A stretch of DNA of 64,000 bases, taken from assembly GCF_009765685.1 (NCBI RefSeq), contig NZ_LMUY01000001.1, positions 16,861 to 80,860 on the forward strand, read 5' to 3'. This document shows positions 33,011-41,983 of this stretch, one piece after another. Numbering within the stretch: position 1 is the stretch's first letter; each line of letters begins with the position of its first letter. This DNA is from Acidisphaera sp. L21. GTDB lineage: Bacteria; Pseudomonadota; Alphaproteobacteria; Acetobacterales; Acetobacteraceae. The position numbers and the translations under genes were made by a program. A model generated the notes under the pieces. That model had not been told where the DNA came from. It did not search any database and saw only the letters and a program-made list of their open reading frames with translations.

Positions 33011-34687
33011 ATGAAGAAACTGATCAACGACCCGCGCCATGTGGTGCGGGAGCTGCTGGAGGGCGCCGTGAGCCTGGCGCCCAACCAGGCGCTGCTGGCG
33101 GCCGAGAACGTGGTCGTCCAATTTGGATTATCCGAAATGGCTCACCGCCCGGTGGCCGTGATCTCCGGCGGTGGCGCCGGGCATGAGCCTGCCCATGCGG
33201 GCTATGTCGGATCGGGCATGTTGGCCGCTGCCGTGGCGGGTGACGTGTTCACCTCCCCTAGCGTCGACGCGGTGTTGGCCGCGATCCACGCCGCCGCCGG
33301 GCCAGCGGGCGCGGTGTTGATCGTAAAGAACTACACCGGCGATCGCCTGAACTTCGGCCTCGCCGCCGAATTGGCGACCGCTGCTGGGATCCCGACACGC
33401 GTGGTTGTGGTGGCCGATGACGTGGCGCTGCACGACACGGTGGAACCCGGCCGCCGCCGCGGAATCGCCGGGACGGTGTTCGTGCACAAAATCGCGGGCG
33501 CCGCAGCCTCGGCCGGGCTGGCGCTGGACCAAGTGGCTGCGGAGGCGACCGCCGCCGCTTCTTCGGTCGCGACGATGGGTGTCGCACTGGGCTCCTGCAC
33601 GGTGCCCGCAGCGGGTAAGCCTGGCTTCACGCTGGAAGAAACGGAGCTGGAACTTGGCCTGGGCATCCATGGCGAGCAAGGTGTGCGCCGCGCCCCGATG
33701 CAGCCAGTGGATGCAATCGTCGACACCATGTTGGACACGATCATCACCCAGGCGGCGTTGACGCGCGACAATCGGGTTGCGCTGCTGGTGAATGGGCTGG
33801 GTGGCACACCGCCGATGGAATTGGCGATCGTCGCCCGCCGCGCATTGGCCGTTCTACGCGAACGCGGATTGCGGGTGGAACGTGCCTGGATCGGCAACTT
33901 TATGACCGCTCTGGAAATGCCCGGGTGTTCGCTGACCCTACTGGCGCTAGACGATGCCCGGCTCGCGCGGCTCGACGCGCCGACACAGGCCCCTGCCTGG
34001 CCTGGCGGCGGGCAGGTCCATCCGCTGACTATCATCCCCGCAACACCAGCGGCTACGGCCACGCCACAACCCGGCGGCCCACCCATCCCCCTGCTACGCG
34101 ACGTAGCCCTGTCCATCGCCGCTGCGTTCGAGCGGGAGGAGGCCGCACTGACCGAACTGGACAGCCGCGCCGGTGATGGCGACCTCGGCATCAGCATGGC
34201 ACGCGGGGCCGCGGCAATCCGTTCATTGCCGGGCGCCCCCTGGACCTCCCCGGCCACCGCCTTGACCGCCATGGGTGACGCGTTACGCCGGGCAATCGCC
34301 GGTAGCTCCGGCCCATTCTACGCGACGGCCCTGCTGCGTGCCGCGCGCGAAATCGACAATGGCGGCGATTGGGCCGCCGCCTTCGCCGCGGGCGCGGCAT
34401 CCGTAACCGAGCTTGGCGGCGCGAAGCCTGGCGATCGCACGATGGTCGACGCGTTGGACCCAGCCGCCACCGCCTTCACTGCGGCCATGATGGCAGGATT
34501 GGGCGGCCCGGCAGCGTGGCAGCGCGCCGTATCGGCTGCGGAACAGGGCGCCGCGAATACCGCCACCATGCGCCCCCGCCTCGGCCGCGCCGCCTATTTG
34601 GGTGATAGGGCGATCGGACATCAGGACGCCGGTGCAGCTGCCGTTCTGGTGTGGATGCGCGCCATCCAGGCAACGCTGAACACATAG
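33011..34687 (+). CDS. ATP-dependent dihydroxyacetone/ketose kinase (fused DhaK-DhaL)
   Basis: A 558-residue single-chain kinase. The DhaK half (about 1-330) has G-G-G-A-G-H-E-P (53-60) and the substrate-binding His at about 220 in G-I-H-G-E, which forms a hemiaminal with the ketone carbonyl. The DhaL half (about 360-558) has the magnesium-binding A-G-D-G-D-L-G and T-M-V-D-A-L. This is the layout of ATP-dependent dihydroxyacetone kinases and of the erythrulose/tetrulose kinases. It phosphorylates a short ketose in the cytoplasm. It starts 12 bases after the NTF2-like gene and is probably the last gene of the liv-type operon. Confidence 0.92.
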   Translation: MKKLINDPRHVVRELLEGAVSLAPNQALLAAENVVVQFGLSEMAHRPVAVISGGGAGHEPAHAGYVGSGMLAAAVAGDVFTSPSVDAVLAAIHAAAGPAGAVLIVKNYTGDRLNFGLAAELATAAGIPTRVVVVADDVALHDTVEPGRRRGIAGTVFVHKIAGAAASAGLALDQVAAEATAAASSVATMGVALGSCTVPAAGKPGFTLEETELELGLGIHGEQGVRRAPMQPVDAIVDTMLDTIITQAALTRDNRVALLVNGLGGTPPMELAIVARRALAVLRERGLRVERAWIGNFMTALEMPGCSLTLLALDDARLARLDAPTQAPAWPGGGQVHPLTIIPATPAATATPQPGGPPIPLLRDVALSIAAAFEREEAALTELDSRAGDGDLGISMARGAAAIRSLPGAPWTSPATALTAMGDALRRAIAGSSGPFYATALLRAAREIDNGGDWAAAFAAGAASVTELGGAKPGDRTMVDALDPAATAFTAAMMAGLGGPAAWQRAVSAAEQGAANTATMRPRLGRAAYLGDRAIGHQDAGAAAVLVWMRAIQATLNT

Positions 34688-34703
34688 CGCCAGGGCGGCC
34701 GCG

Positions 34704-35510
34704 CTAGAAGCGATCGCGATGACGGTCGATGAAGGGCAGCAGCAGCGCGCACAACACCGCCGGGCTTTGGATCGCGGCGAAATGCCCGGTGTCGAGCGTC
34801 ACATACGTGGAGCCGGACACCTGCGTCGCTATCGCGGCCGTCTGCTCGGGCGGGCGGGCGGAATCAAGGGTGCAGCCGATGAACAGACTGGGCGCGGTGA
34901 TCGTGCCGAACACGCCCGTCAGGTCGGATGCGACCAACATGCGGAACACCGCGGCGAAACTCGCCGGGTCATTGGCCAGCCAGCGTAGGCGCGTCGCGGC
35001 AAATCGCTGCGGGTTCTGTGCGCGCAGGATCTCGGGATAGGACGTGGCAAGGGATACCGCCTCGATCGTCCGCAAACCATCGCACTCGAACTTCGCGATC
35101 ATTGCCAAAGTGGCCGCTCTGCGGTCGGGCGGGATGCTGGTGGCGGGGCTTGATACCAGCAGCATCGCTGTCCGCGCGCTATGCCGGGCTGCGAAACGCA
35201 GGGCGACATTGGCGCCCACGGCACAGCCGACCAATGCCACTGGGGCACGCAGATCCAGCGCGTCCAACAGCGCGCCCAGATCATCGGCAAGTTGGTCGCC
35301 GCTTACCTCGCCACGGATTTTCTCCGACAGGCCGGCGCCGCGCATGTCGTAGCGCAATATGCGGTAATGCGGCTGGAGCATCGGAGCCAGTGCATCCCAG
35401 GACTCCAGCGTGCCCGCCATTTCGTGCAGCAGCACAATCGTCTCTGGCCCGGCGCCAGACAATTCGTAGCGCAACGACACGCCGCCAGCATCCACCCACG
35501 CGATGGCCAT
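34704..35510 (-). CDS. Alpha/beta hydrolase-fold protein lacking the nucleophilic serine
   Basis: A 268-residue alpha/beta hydrolase resembling 3-oxoadipate enol-lactonases and RutD. The oxyanion region V-L-L-H-E-M-A-G, the acid region I-G-C-T-L-D-S and the terminal D-T-G-H-F-A His are present. The nucleophile elbow reads G-C-A-V-G instead of G-x-S-x-G, so the usual serine is alanine (DNA checked as GCC). RutD, which promotes aminoacrylate/carbamate breakdown in the Rut pyrimidine pathway, also has alanine at this place. It is the last gene of the BKACE-liv operon, its start overlapping the LivF-type stop (TGATG). Confidence 0.88.
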   Translation of the reverse strand: MAIAWVDAGGVSLRYELSGAGPETIVLLHEMAGTLESWDALAPMLQPHYRILRYDMRGAGLSEKIRGEVSGDQLADDLGALLDALDLRAPVALVGCAVGANVALRFAARHSARTAMLLVSSPATSIPPDRRAATLAMIAKFECDGLRTIEAVSLATSYPEILRAQNPQRFAATRLRWLANDPASFAAVFRMLVASDLTGVFGTITAPSLFIGCTLDSARPPEQTAAIATQVSGSTYVTLDTGHFAAIQSPAVLCALLLPFIDRHRDRF

Positions 35511-36220
35511 CAGAAGAAATGCCAGAAATTGGACTCACGCGCCTCATCGGGCGAGCCGTCGAACACCACGGCGCCGTTGTTCAGGATGGTGACGTGGTCG
35601 GCGATCTTCATCGAGGCGGACACGTTCTGCTCCACCAGCACCGCGCCCACCCCGGCGCTGCGACAGACCTCACGAACCATGTCGAACAGCCGCTCCACCA
35701 AATTTGGCGCAAGGCCGATCGAAGGTTCGTCCAGCAGGATGCATCTCGGCGAGCCGAGCAGCGCCAAGCCCAGCGCCAGCATTTGTTGCTGCCCGCCGCT
35801 CAGGCTGCCTGCCAGCGTGCTCAACCGGCCGGCCAACGCAGGGAACAGCTTCAGCACCTCCTGCACGCCGATCCGGCTGTCCGGCACACGGCAATTTCGG
35901 TCGGCGACGACATCCAGGTTTTCGCCGATGGTTAGCGTTGCGAAAATGCCCCGCCCCTCCGGCAGCAGGCGCAATCCCTGCGCCACCCGCGCGGACACCG
36001 GCTCCTGATCGACGCGGCGGCCGCCCAGCCAGACTTCGCCTTTTGCCCGGTCGTTCAGGCCCAGAATGGCCTTCAGCGTCGTTGTCTTGCCGCAGCCATT
36101 ATGGCCCAGCAGCGTCAGCACCTTACCGGGCATCACCTGAAACGACACGTCATGCAACACGGTCTTGTTGCCGTAGCCCGCCACCAGGCATTTCACGTCC
36201 AGCAACGCGGGCTCGCTCAC
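35510..36220 (-). CDS. livF: Branched-chain amino acid-type ABC ATPase, LivF type
   Basis: A 236-residue ATPase with Walker A G-H-N-G-C-G-K-T-T-T, signature L-S-G-G-Q-Q-Q-M-L-A-L-G and Walker B I-L-L-D-E-P-S-I-G-L-A-P-N-L-V, the last being the LivF hallmark. It overlaps the LivG-type gene by 4 bases. Together with LivG it powers the importer encoded upstream. Confidence 0.93.
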   Translation of the reverse strand: MSEPALLDVKCLVAGYGNKTVLHDVSFQVMPGKVLTLLGHNGCGKTTTLKAILGLNDRAKGEVWLGGRRVDQEPVSARVAQGLRLLPEGRGIFATLTIGENLDVVADRNCRVPDSRIGVQEVLKLFPALAGRLSTLAGSLSGGQQQMLALGLALLGSPRCILLDEPSIGLAPNLVERLFDMVREVCRSAGVGAVLVEQNVSASMKIADHVTILNNGAVVFDGSPDEARESNFWHFF

Positions 36221-36984
36221 AACGCGCCTCCAAAATAAATCTCGCCCAGTTTCGGGTCGGCGACGATGGCGGCGGGTTCGCCCTGGGCCAGCACGTGGCC
36301 CTGGTGCAGAAACACCACGCTATCGGCCAGGCGCTGCACGATCCTGGTGTTGTGCTCCACCACCAGAAACGTCCGCCCCGCGGCCTTTAGCCGCAGCACC
36401 AGGGCGATCATCGCCTCCAACGCTTGCGCACTGAGGCCGGATGTCGGTTCGTCCAGCAGCAGCAATTCGGCCCCGCTGGCCATCAGCCGCGCGACGCATA
36501 ACAGCTTCTGCTCGCCGTAACTCAGATTGCGCACGGCGTCGCGGGCGCGGTGCGCCAGCCCCACCTCCTCCAAGATCGACATCGCCGCCGCCATTCGCCG
36601 CTTGCGTTCGATCTCGGTACGGATCGGCCGCAGGATCGGGCGGAACGGGTTTTCGTCGGTGCGGCTGGGCAGGTAGACCGTGACGTTATCCAGCACCGAC
36701 AGATCGGCAAACAGCCGCAGATTCTGAAAGCTGCGGCAAATGCCCAGCCCCACGATCCGTCGCGAGCCCATGCGCGTCAGCACCTGGCCGCGAAACCGCA
36801 CCTGGCCGGCATCTGGACGGATGAATCCGGTAATAACGTTGAACACGCTGGTCTTGCCCGCGCCATTCGGCCCCACAAGGCAGGTGATTTGCCCGGGTTC
36901 GATGGCGAAGCTGCAATCGTCCAGCGCCTGCAACCCGCCGAACCGCTTCGACACGCCGGTTACGTCCAGATATGGCCCGCTCAT
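36217..36984 (-). CDS. livG: Branched-chain amino acid-type ABC ATPase, LivG type
   Basis: A 255-residue ATPase with Walker A G-P-N-G-A-G-K-T-S-V, signature L-S-Y-G-E-Q-K-L-L-C-V-A-R and Walker B L-L-L-L-D-E-P-T-S-G. The C-terminal V-L-A-Q-G-E-P-A-A-I-V and I-Y-F-G motifs are standard for LivG. It overlaps the LivM-type gene by 4 bases and the LivF-type gene by 4 bases. Confidence 0.93.
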   Translation of the reverse strand: MSGPYLDVTGVSKRFGGLQALDDCSFAIEPGQITCLVGPNGAGKTSVFNVITGFIRPDAGQVRFRGQVLTRMGSRRIVGLGICRSFQNLRLFADLSVLDNVTVYLPSRTDENPFRPILRPIRTEIERKRRMAAAMSILEEVGLAHRARDAVRNLSYGEQKLLCVARLMASGAELLLLDEPTSGLSAQALEAMIALVLRLKAAGRTFLVVEHNTRIVQRLADSVVFLHQGHVLAQGEPAAIVADPKLGEIYFGGAL

Positions 36985-37844
36985 AGCCGGCGCCCCGCGA
37001 TGCCCTGGGGCCGGAACAGCATGAACGCGATCAGCATCAGCCCATATAGGATCTGCCGCAACGGCCCCGCCGCGTCCGAGGGGATTGGCAACACGCTCAG
37101 CACCTGCGGCAGCGCCGTCAGCAACGCCGGGCCAATCAGCGACCCGGCGAGCGTGCGCGCGCCGCCCACCACAATCATGGTCAGCAACAGGATCGACGCA
37201 TCGATATCGAACGAGCCGGGATCGATGAAACTGAGGAACCCGGCATACAGCCCACCTGCCAGGCCGACGAACATGCCCGATAGCGCCGACACGCCGACCT
37301 TGGCGGCCAGCACGCTTTTACCCGCGGCGGTCACCGCCAATTCGTCTTCGCGGATCGCATTGATCAGCCGGCCGAACGGCGACCGCAACACCAGCCAGAA
37401 GAACAACGCCGCCGCCGCCAGCACGATGCTGGATAGCAGGATGAACGCCCCTGGCTCGTCCAGATCACGTCCGAACACGTTAGGCGGCGGCACCCCGGCC
37501 AGGCCCGACGCGCCGCCCGTGATGTCTGTCAGGTTCATGAACACCGCCGTCGCCGCGATCTGGATGCCGAAGGAGGTGACGACGAAGTAATCCCCGGCGA
37601 TTCGCAAGGCTGGGAGCGCCACTGCGAGATTTGTCAACGCGCACAGAATCAGCGCTGCCGCCATCGCCACCGGAAATGACGCCCAGTCGTTCAGCGTCAG
37701 GATGCCAACGGTGTAGGCGCCAATGCCGAAGATGGCGCCCTGCGATACCGAGAAGATTCCGGTTACACCCACCAGCAAATTGGTCGACATCGAGGCCAGC
37801 GCGTAAATCTCGGCGATTGCCAGATAGCTGAGGAAAAAGTTCAT
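36981..37844 (-). CDS. livM: Branched-chain amino acid-type ABC permease, LivM type
   Basis: A 287-residue permease starting at ATG 37844 (M-N-F-F-L-S-Y-L); an upstream in-frame start at 37880 falls within the LivH-type gene end. It has S-T-N-L-L-V-G-V-T-G-I-F-S-V-S-Q-G in the first half and the EAA loop I-R-E-D-E-L-A-V-T-A-A-G-K-S near residue 180. About eight to nine helices. It pairs with the LivH-type permease encoded 16 bases upstream. Confidence 0.92.
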   Translation of the reverse strand: MNFFLSYLAIAEIYALASMSTNLLVGVTGIFSVSQGAIFGIGAYTVGILTLNDWASFPVAMAAALILCALTNLAVALPALRIAGDYFVVTSFGIQIAATAVFMNLTDITGGASGLAGVPPPNVFGRDLDEPGAFILLSSIVLAAAALFFWLVLRSPFGRLINAIREDELAVTAAGKSVLAAKVGVSALSGMFVGLAGGLYAGFLSFIDPGSFDIDASILLLTMIVVGGARTLAGSLIGPALLTALPQVLSVLPIPSDAAGPLRQILYGLMLIAFMLFRPQGIAGRRL

Positions 37845-37860
37845 CGGGCGCCTCGCCGAG

Positions 37861-38727
37861 CTAGCGCGGCCGCCGGGCAAATAGCCCGGTGGGTGCCACG
37901 ATCATCAGGATCACGAACAACCCGAACGTTGCCGCAATGCTCCATTGCCCGGGGATCACCAGGGTGGAGGTGGTTTGCAACGCCGCCAGGATCACCGACG
38001 TCACGAACGCGCCGAACAGATTACCCATCCCTCCGGCAATCATCGCAATCGTCGCTGTCAGCAATACCAGCGTGCCGGTGTAGGGCTGCAATCCATGATC
38101 CAGCGCGGTCAGGCTACCCGGCACCGCCAGCACGCCGGACGCTATGGCCATGACCGTGATGTAGACCCGACGCGGCTCCAACCGGGTAATCTCCGCCAGG
38201 AATTCGTTCGCCGCCACCGCGCGCGTGCGCTTGCCCAGCGAGGTGTAGCGTGACCAGGCCAACAAGCCAGCAAAGATCACCAGACTGCTCACTGCCAGCA
38301 AGATCTGCGGCATGCTCAACCGGATGCTGCCAATTCCTACCGTCAACACTCGCCAATCGGCCGGGATTTGCAGGATGTTGGGGGAAAACAGCGCCGCCAT
38401 CAGGTTCTGGATCACCACCAGCGCGCCCAGCGAGGCGATCAGCAATACCAGCGGCGGGGCGTCACGCCGGGCAAGCCGGGTGTATAGTTGATGTTGGATC
38501 AGCGCCCCCACCGCGGCGCATACCGCGATGGAACAGATGATCGCCAACCAGAACGGCAGCCCGCGCGTGGTGAGGAACCAGGTTGAATACCCGGCGACCG
38601 TATAGATGCCCGCGTGCGCGACGTGGAACACGCGGGTGGTGGAGTAGATCATCGTAAAGGTGACCGCGACCACACCGACGGCGCAACCGGTCACCACGCC
38701 ATCGGCGAGCAGGTCCAGGAACAGCAT
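37861..38727 (-). CDS. livH: Branched-chain amino acid-type ABC permease, LivH type
   Basis: A 288-residue permease starting at ATG 38727, 19 bases after the binding-protein stop; longer in-frame starts run into that gene. The N-terminus L-A-D-G-V-V-T-G-C-A-V-G-V-V-A-V and H-V-A-H-A-G-I-Y-T segments, and the loop V-A-A-N-E-F-L-A-E-I-T-R-L, fit LivH. It is followed by the LivM-type gene. Confidence 0.92.
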   Translation of the reverse strand: MLFLDLLADGVVTGCAVGVVAVTFTMIYSTTRVFHVAHAGIYTVAGYSTWFLTTRGLPFWLAIICSIAVCAAVGALIQHQLYTRLARRDAPPLVLLIASLGALVVIQNLMAALFSPNILQIPADWRVLTVGIGSIRLSMPQILLAVSSLVIFAGLLAWSRYTSLGKRTRAVAANEFLAEITRLEPRRVYITVMAIASGVLAVPGSLTALDHGLQPYTGTLVLLTATIAMIAGGMGNLFGAFVTSVILAALQTTSTLVIPGQWSIAATFGLFVILMIVAPTGLFARRPR

Positions 38728-38746
38728 GGGATAGCCTACGGCGTCG

Positions 38747-39865
38747 CTATTCGCCGACCCGTCCCTCCGCGACCTTCGTGCCAACCAGGTTCTGCACCTG
38801 CAGAATGTCGATGTTGCGCACCGCGGTGTTGGTGTCGAAGCTGATTTTTGCCACACCGTCGAAGGTGCGGATGCGCATCAGTTCGGTGCGAAAGTTCTCG
38901 CCCGTCAGTTCTTTCTGGTTGTCGATCAGGCTCTCGGCGACACGGGCCAGGATGCGGGTGTCGTTGTAATATTCGCGGGTGTAGACGCTGACGGATTTGG
39001 TGCCGAACTTCTTCATGATCGCTTGATCGGTTTCTGGCGGCAACGCGCCGCGGATGGCGGTGTAATACCAGCCATTGCTACCGGCCAAACCCATCGCGGG
39101 CGTCAGGAACGTTGTGCCGACAACGGTGGGGAAGCCGCCATGCTGCGTCACCTGATCGACGAATTGCGGCAGGCTGTCACCCTGGATGACGTTGGTGAAC
39201 ACGACATCCGGCTTCGCCGCCGCAGCCTTTAAGATCATTGGGCGAAAGTTGGTATCGGCCGGCTGGATTGGCTCGTCACTCAGGATCGCGCCGCCGAATT
39301 TCTTGAAATTCTCAATGAAATCGTTGCGTCCATCGATCCCGGCGGCGGAGTTCTCGTAGATGATGGAAGCGGTCTTCTTGCCCAGCGTCTTGGTCAGGTA
39401 ATGCGCCAACACCTCGGTCTCGTCGCGGGTCAATGGCATGGTGTTGAACATGTATGGCGACGCCGTGCCCAGTTTATCCGCCTGCGCCGCCGGGTTCAAG
39501 ACCAGCACCTTCTTGCGCGTTGCCAGCGGGGCGATGGCCAGGCTGGGGGCGGAGAAGGCGGTGATGACCGCGGGAACCTTGTTGAGGTCGATCTCCCGGT
39601 TCAACGCCAGCACCGCCTGGTCCGGCTTGCCCTGCGTGTCGTCGAAGTTGATCCGCAGCATATGGCCGCGGATGCCGCCAGCCGCGTTGATCTCGTCCAT
39701 CGCGAATTGCACGCCCTGCTGCTCTTCTTGCCCGACGGAGGCGCTGGGGCCGGAGGTCGGCAGCAGCGCCGCCAAGGTGATGTCTTCGGCAGCCTGGGCG
39801 TAATTGACCCAACTTCCCGTCAGCAGAACGGCAGCGCAAACCGACACCCGCAATGTGCAACGCAT
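38747..39865 (-). CDS. livK: Branched-chain amino acid-type ABC binding protein, LivK type
   Basis: A 372-residue periplasmic receptor. ATG 39865 is preceded by GGGGAGA and starts a clean signal peptide (hydrophobic residues 6-18, cleavage after A-Q-A); the start at 39907 would bury it. The mature region has L-A-A-L-L-P-T-S-G-P-S-A and M-D-E-I-N-A-A-G-G-I-R-G, the Peripla_BP_6 pattern. It opens the transport part of the operon, 68 bases after the BKACE gene. Its ligand may be the amino- or keto-acid handled by that enzyme. Confidence 0.92.
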   Translation of the reverse strand: MRCTLRVSVCAAVLLTGSWVNYAQAAEDITLAALLPTSGPSASVGQEEQQGVQFAMDEINAAGGIRGHMLRINFDDTQGKPDQAVLALNREIDLNKVPAVITAFSAPSLAIAPLATRKKVLVLNPAAQADKLGTASPYMFNTMPLTRDETEVLAHYLTKTLGKKTASIIYENSAAGIDGRNDFIENFKKFGGAILSDEPIQPADTNFRPMILKAAAAKPDVVFTNVIQGDSLPQFVDQVTQHGGFPTVVGTTFLTPAMGLAGSNGWYYTAIRGALPPETDQAIMKKFGTKSVSVYTREYYNDTRILARVAESLIDNQKELTGENFRTELMRIRTFDGVAKISFDTNTAVRNIDILQVQNLVGTKVAEGRVGE

Positions 39866-39933
39866 TTGGATAGTCTCCCCGCCTGTTTTTCTGCGTGACT
39901 TTGCCACGCAGCTTATTGTCGTGCGACGATAGC

Positions 39934-40869
39934 CTATTTTGCGGGAATGCCTAGCATGGCGCGGGCCTCGGCCGGGGTTGCGGTGTCGATGTTCAGTTCG
40001 TCGAAGATATGCTTGATCTTCGCCACCTGCTCGGCATTGCTCTTGAACGGCTTGCCCGGGCGGTCGAACAGATTGTCCTCCTGGCCGATGCGAATATGGG
40101 TGCCCATCATTCCGCCGAACGTCGCCGTTCGAATGTTGCGCATGCCAGTGCCGTGGGTGAACAGCACCAATTGGTCGCCGAACATCCGTTCCGCCGTGTT
40201 CTTCAAATGCAACAGGTGGTCGATGTCGGAGGTGATGCCACCCAGGATGCCGGTGAGGAATTGCACGATGATCTTGCCGCCGACTTTGCGACGGTTCAAA
40301 TGGTGTTCCAGCACCGTCAGGTGGCCGACGTCGTAGATCTCGAACTCCATAGCGATCCCGGCGTCGGTCAGCATCGCAATCATAGCATCGATGGTCTTAA
40401 AACTGTTGGAGGTGACGACGTCGTAGCTGCCGGGGCCAAACGAGTCTTTCTCCCACTGGTGCTTGAACCCGGCGACATCGGCCTCGCTGAACCCCTGCTC
40501 ACGCGCCTTCTTGAAGTTGCCGTAGTTCATCGAGCCGACGATCACGGTCGCGATTTCCGGCCGCAGCGCCAGCACAGCCTCCAGGCGGCTTTCGGCCGTG
40601 GCGCCTAGGGAGGCGGACATGTTGATGATGGCGTCGCAGCTCGCCTTGATGGGGGAAATGAAGGCGTCCCAGTCCGCCGTCACGTTGCTGGGGCGGCCGT
40701 CCACGGGGCTGCGCGCATGCAAATGCACGATCGCGGCCCCCGCCTTCACACCCTCGATCGATTGCTCGGCGATCTGCTGGGGCGTTATCGGCAGGTAGGG
40801 CGACATGGACGGCGTCATGGATGCGCCAGTCGACGCGCAGGTGATGATGATTTTCTTGGCGGCTGCCAT
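39934..40869 (-). CDS. Beta-keto acid cleavage enzyme (BKACE, Kce family)
   Basis: A 311-residue zinc-dependent TIM-barrel enzyme of the BKACE (DUF849) family, whose founding member is 3-keto-5-aminohexanoate cleavage enzyme. Zinc ligands are in V-H49-L-H51-A-R-S, followed by P-V-D-G-R-P-S; S-G-like T-C-A-S-T-G and N-M-S-A-S-L-G are other family marks. BKACEs condense a beta-keto acid with acetyl-CoA to give acetoacetate and a new CoA ester. As first gene of an operon with LivKHMGF and an alpha/beta hydrolase, it should handle a beta-keto acid derived from the imported compound. The specific keto acid is unknown. Confidence 0.92.
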   Translation of the reverse strand: MAAAKKIIITCASTGASMTPSMSPYLPITPQQIAEQSIEGVKAGAAIVHLHARSPVDGRPSNVTADWDAFISPIKASCDAIINMSASLGATAESRLEAVLALRPEIATVIVGSMNYGNFKKAREQGFSEADVAGFKHQWEKDSFGPGSYDVVTSNSFKTIDAMIAMLTDAGIAMEFEIYDVGHLTVLEHHLNRRKVGGKIIVQFLTGILGGITSDIDHLLHLKNTAERMFGDQLVLFTHGTGMRNIRTATFGGMMGTHIRIGQEDNLFDRPGKPFKSNAEQVAKIKHIFDELNIDTATPAEARAMLGIPAK

Positions 40870-40950
40870 GGCCGTGTCCCCCGTATGTTATTGGGCGGAA
40901 CTCTCGATTGCACCGAGCAGGCGGTCAACATAGTTACGGGAACACTGGGA

Positions 40951-40963
40951 TGAGTTAAACTGA
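40951..40963. promoter_or_regulatory. Candidate LysR box between the BKACE operon and its regulator
   Basis: TGAGTTAAACTGA at 40951-40963 fits T-N11-A with an inner AGTT-A-AACT dyad, in the 158-base divergent gap between the BKACE gene (start 40869) and the LysR gene (start 41028). LysR regulators typically bind such sites near a divergent promoter. Short motif, so chance match is possible. Confidence 0.35.
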
Positions 40964-41027
40964 TGTGAAGCCGCGGCGATGTGAGGCGAGGCAAAATCGA
41001 AACAGGAGCCGGTTGAGGAAATGACAA

Positions 41028-41927
41028 TTGGCTGAGCGCCTACCACCGCTCAACGCGCTGCGTGCGTTCGAGGCTGCTGGCCGCCTTCTCAGCTTCACCC
41101 ATGCCGCGACGGAGCTGCTCGTTACCCCCAGCGCGATCAGCCGGCAGATCAAATTGCTGGAGGATCATCTGGCGGTGCCGCTGTTCCGCCGCGGTTACCG
41201 GGAGGTGACGCTGACCCTCCCCGGTCGCGAATACCTCGAGACGCTCACCGACGCTTTCGCGCGCATCGCTGCCACGACGAGGCGGGTTGCTGGCACGCGC
41301 GACCAGCGGCCCCTGCACATCTTCGCCTCGATGATGTTCACCATGCATTGGCTGATGCCACGGCTGGCCAGTTTCGAGGGCATTTCCGCCGGCGGCATTC
41401 GGCTCAGCACCTCGATCGCGGCGGTGCCGAACCCGTTCAGCGACGACGAGGTGGATGCCGCCATCTATCTGGGGCAGGCCGAGTGGCCCGGCATGGTGTG
41501 CCATCGCCTGCTCAGCGGCCGGGTGGTGCCGATCTGCAGCCCGGCGTTGTTGGGTGCAAAACCGTTGCGCAGCCTGGATGACCTGCCGCAGCACACCTTG
41601 CTGCACTCCGCAGTATTCCCGGATAGCTGGGCGACATGGCTGGCGGCGAACGGACGCATGGACATTGCCGGGCTACACAGTATCAGCTTCGGCAGTTCGT
41701 CACTGGCGTATCAGGCGGCGATGGAGGGGATCGGCGTGGCGTTGGGCCGCGCGGCGCTGATCCGCACGGATGTGGCCGCCGGACGGCTGGTGACCCCGAT
41801 TGAGCGGACGGTCGAGGATGGCAACGCATACTACCTGGCCTACCGCGCCAGCACGTCGCGCGATGCCGCGTTACGGCCGTTCCTGCAATGGCTGATGGCG
41901 CAGGCCAGCGGCGACACTCCCCCCTAA
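41028..41927 (+). CDS. LysR-family transcriptional regulator, GcvA-like
   Basis: A 299-residue regulator starting at TTG 41028: GAGGAA (41015-41020) is 7 bases upstream, and the sequence from there (M-A-E-R-L-P-P-L-N-A-L-R-A-F-E-A-A-G-R) is the conserved GcvA-type N-terminus. An ATG at 41021 is out of frame and closes after five codons. The helix-turn-helix is F-T-H-A-A-T-E-L-L-V-T-P-S-A-I-S-R-Q-I-K. It is divergent from the seven-gene BKACE-liv operon and is its probable regulator; the metallo-hydrolase gene follows on the same strand. Confidence 0.9.
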   Translation: MAERLPPLNALRAFEAAGRLLSFTHAATELLVTPSAISRQIKLLEDHLAVPLFRRGYREVTLTLPGREYLETLTDAFARIAATTRRVAGTRDQRPLHIFASMMFTMHWLMPRLASFEGISAGGIRLSTSIAAVPNPFSDDEVDAAIYLGQAEWPGMVCHRLLSGRVVPICSPALLGAKPLRSLDDLPQHTLLHSAVFPDSWATWLAANGRMDIAGLHSISFGSSSLAYQAAMEGIGVALGRAALIRTDVAAGRLVTPIERTVEDGNAYYLAYRASTSRDAALRPFLQWLMAQASGDTPP

Positions 41928-41983
41928 ACAGCTCTGCCGATCGATGGTATAAGCCGCCATCCGCGGCTACAAGCGATGCGTCC

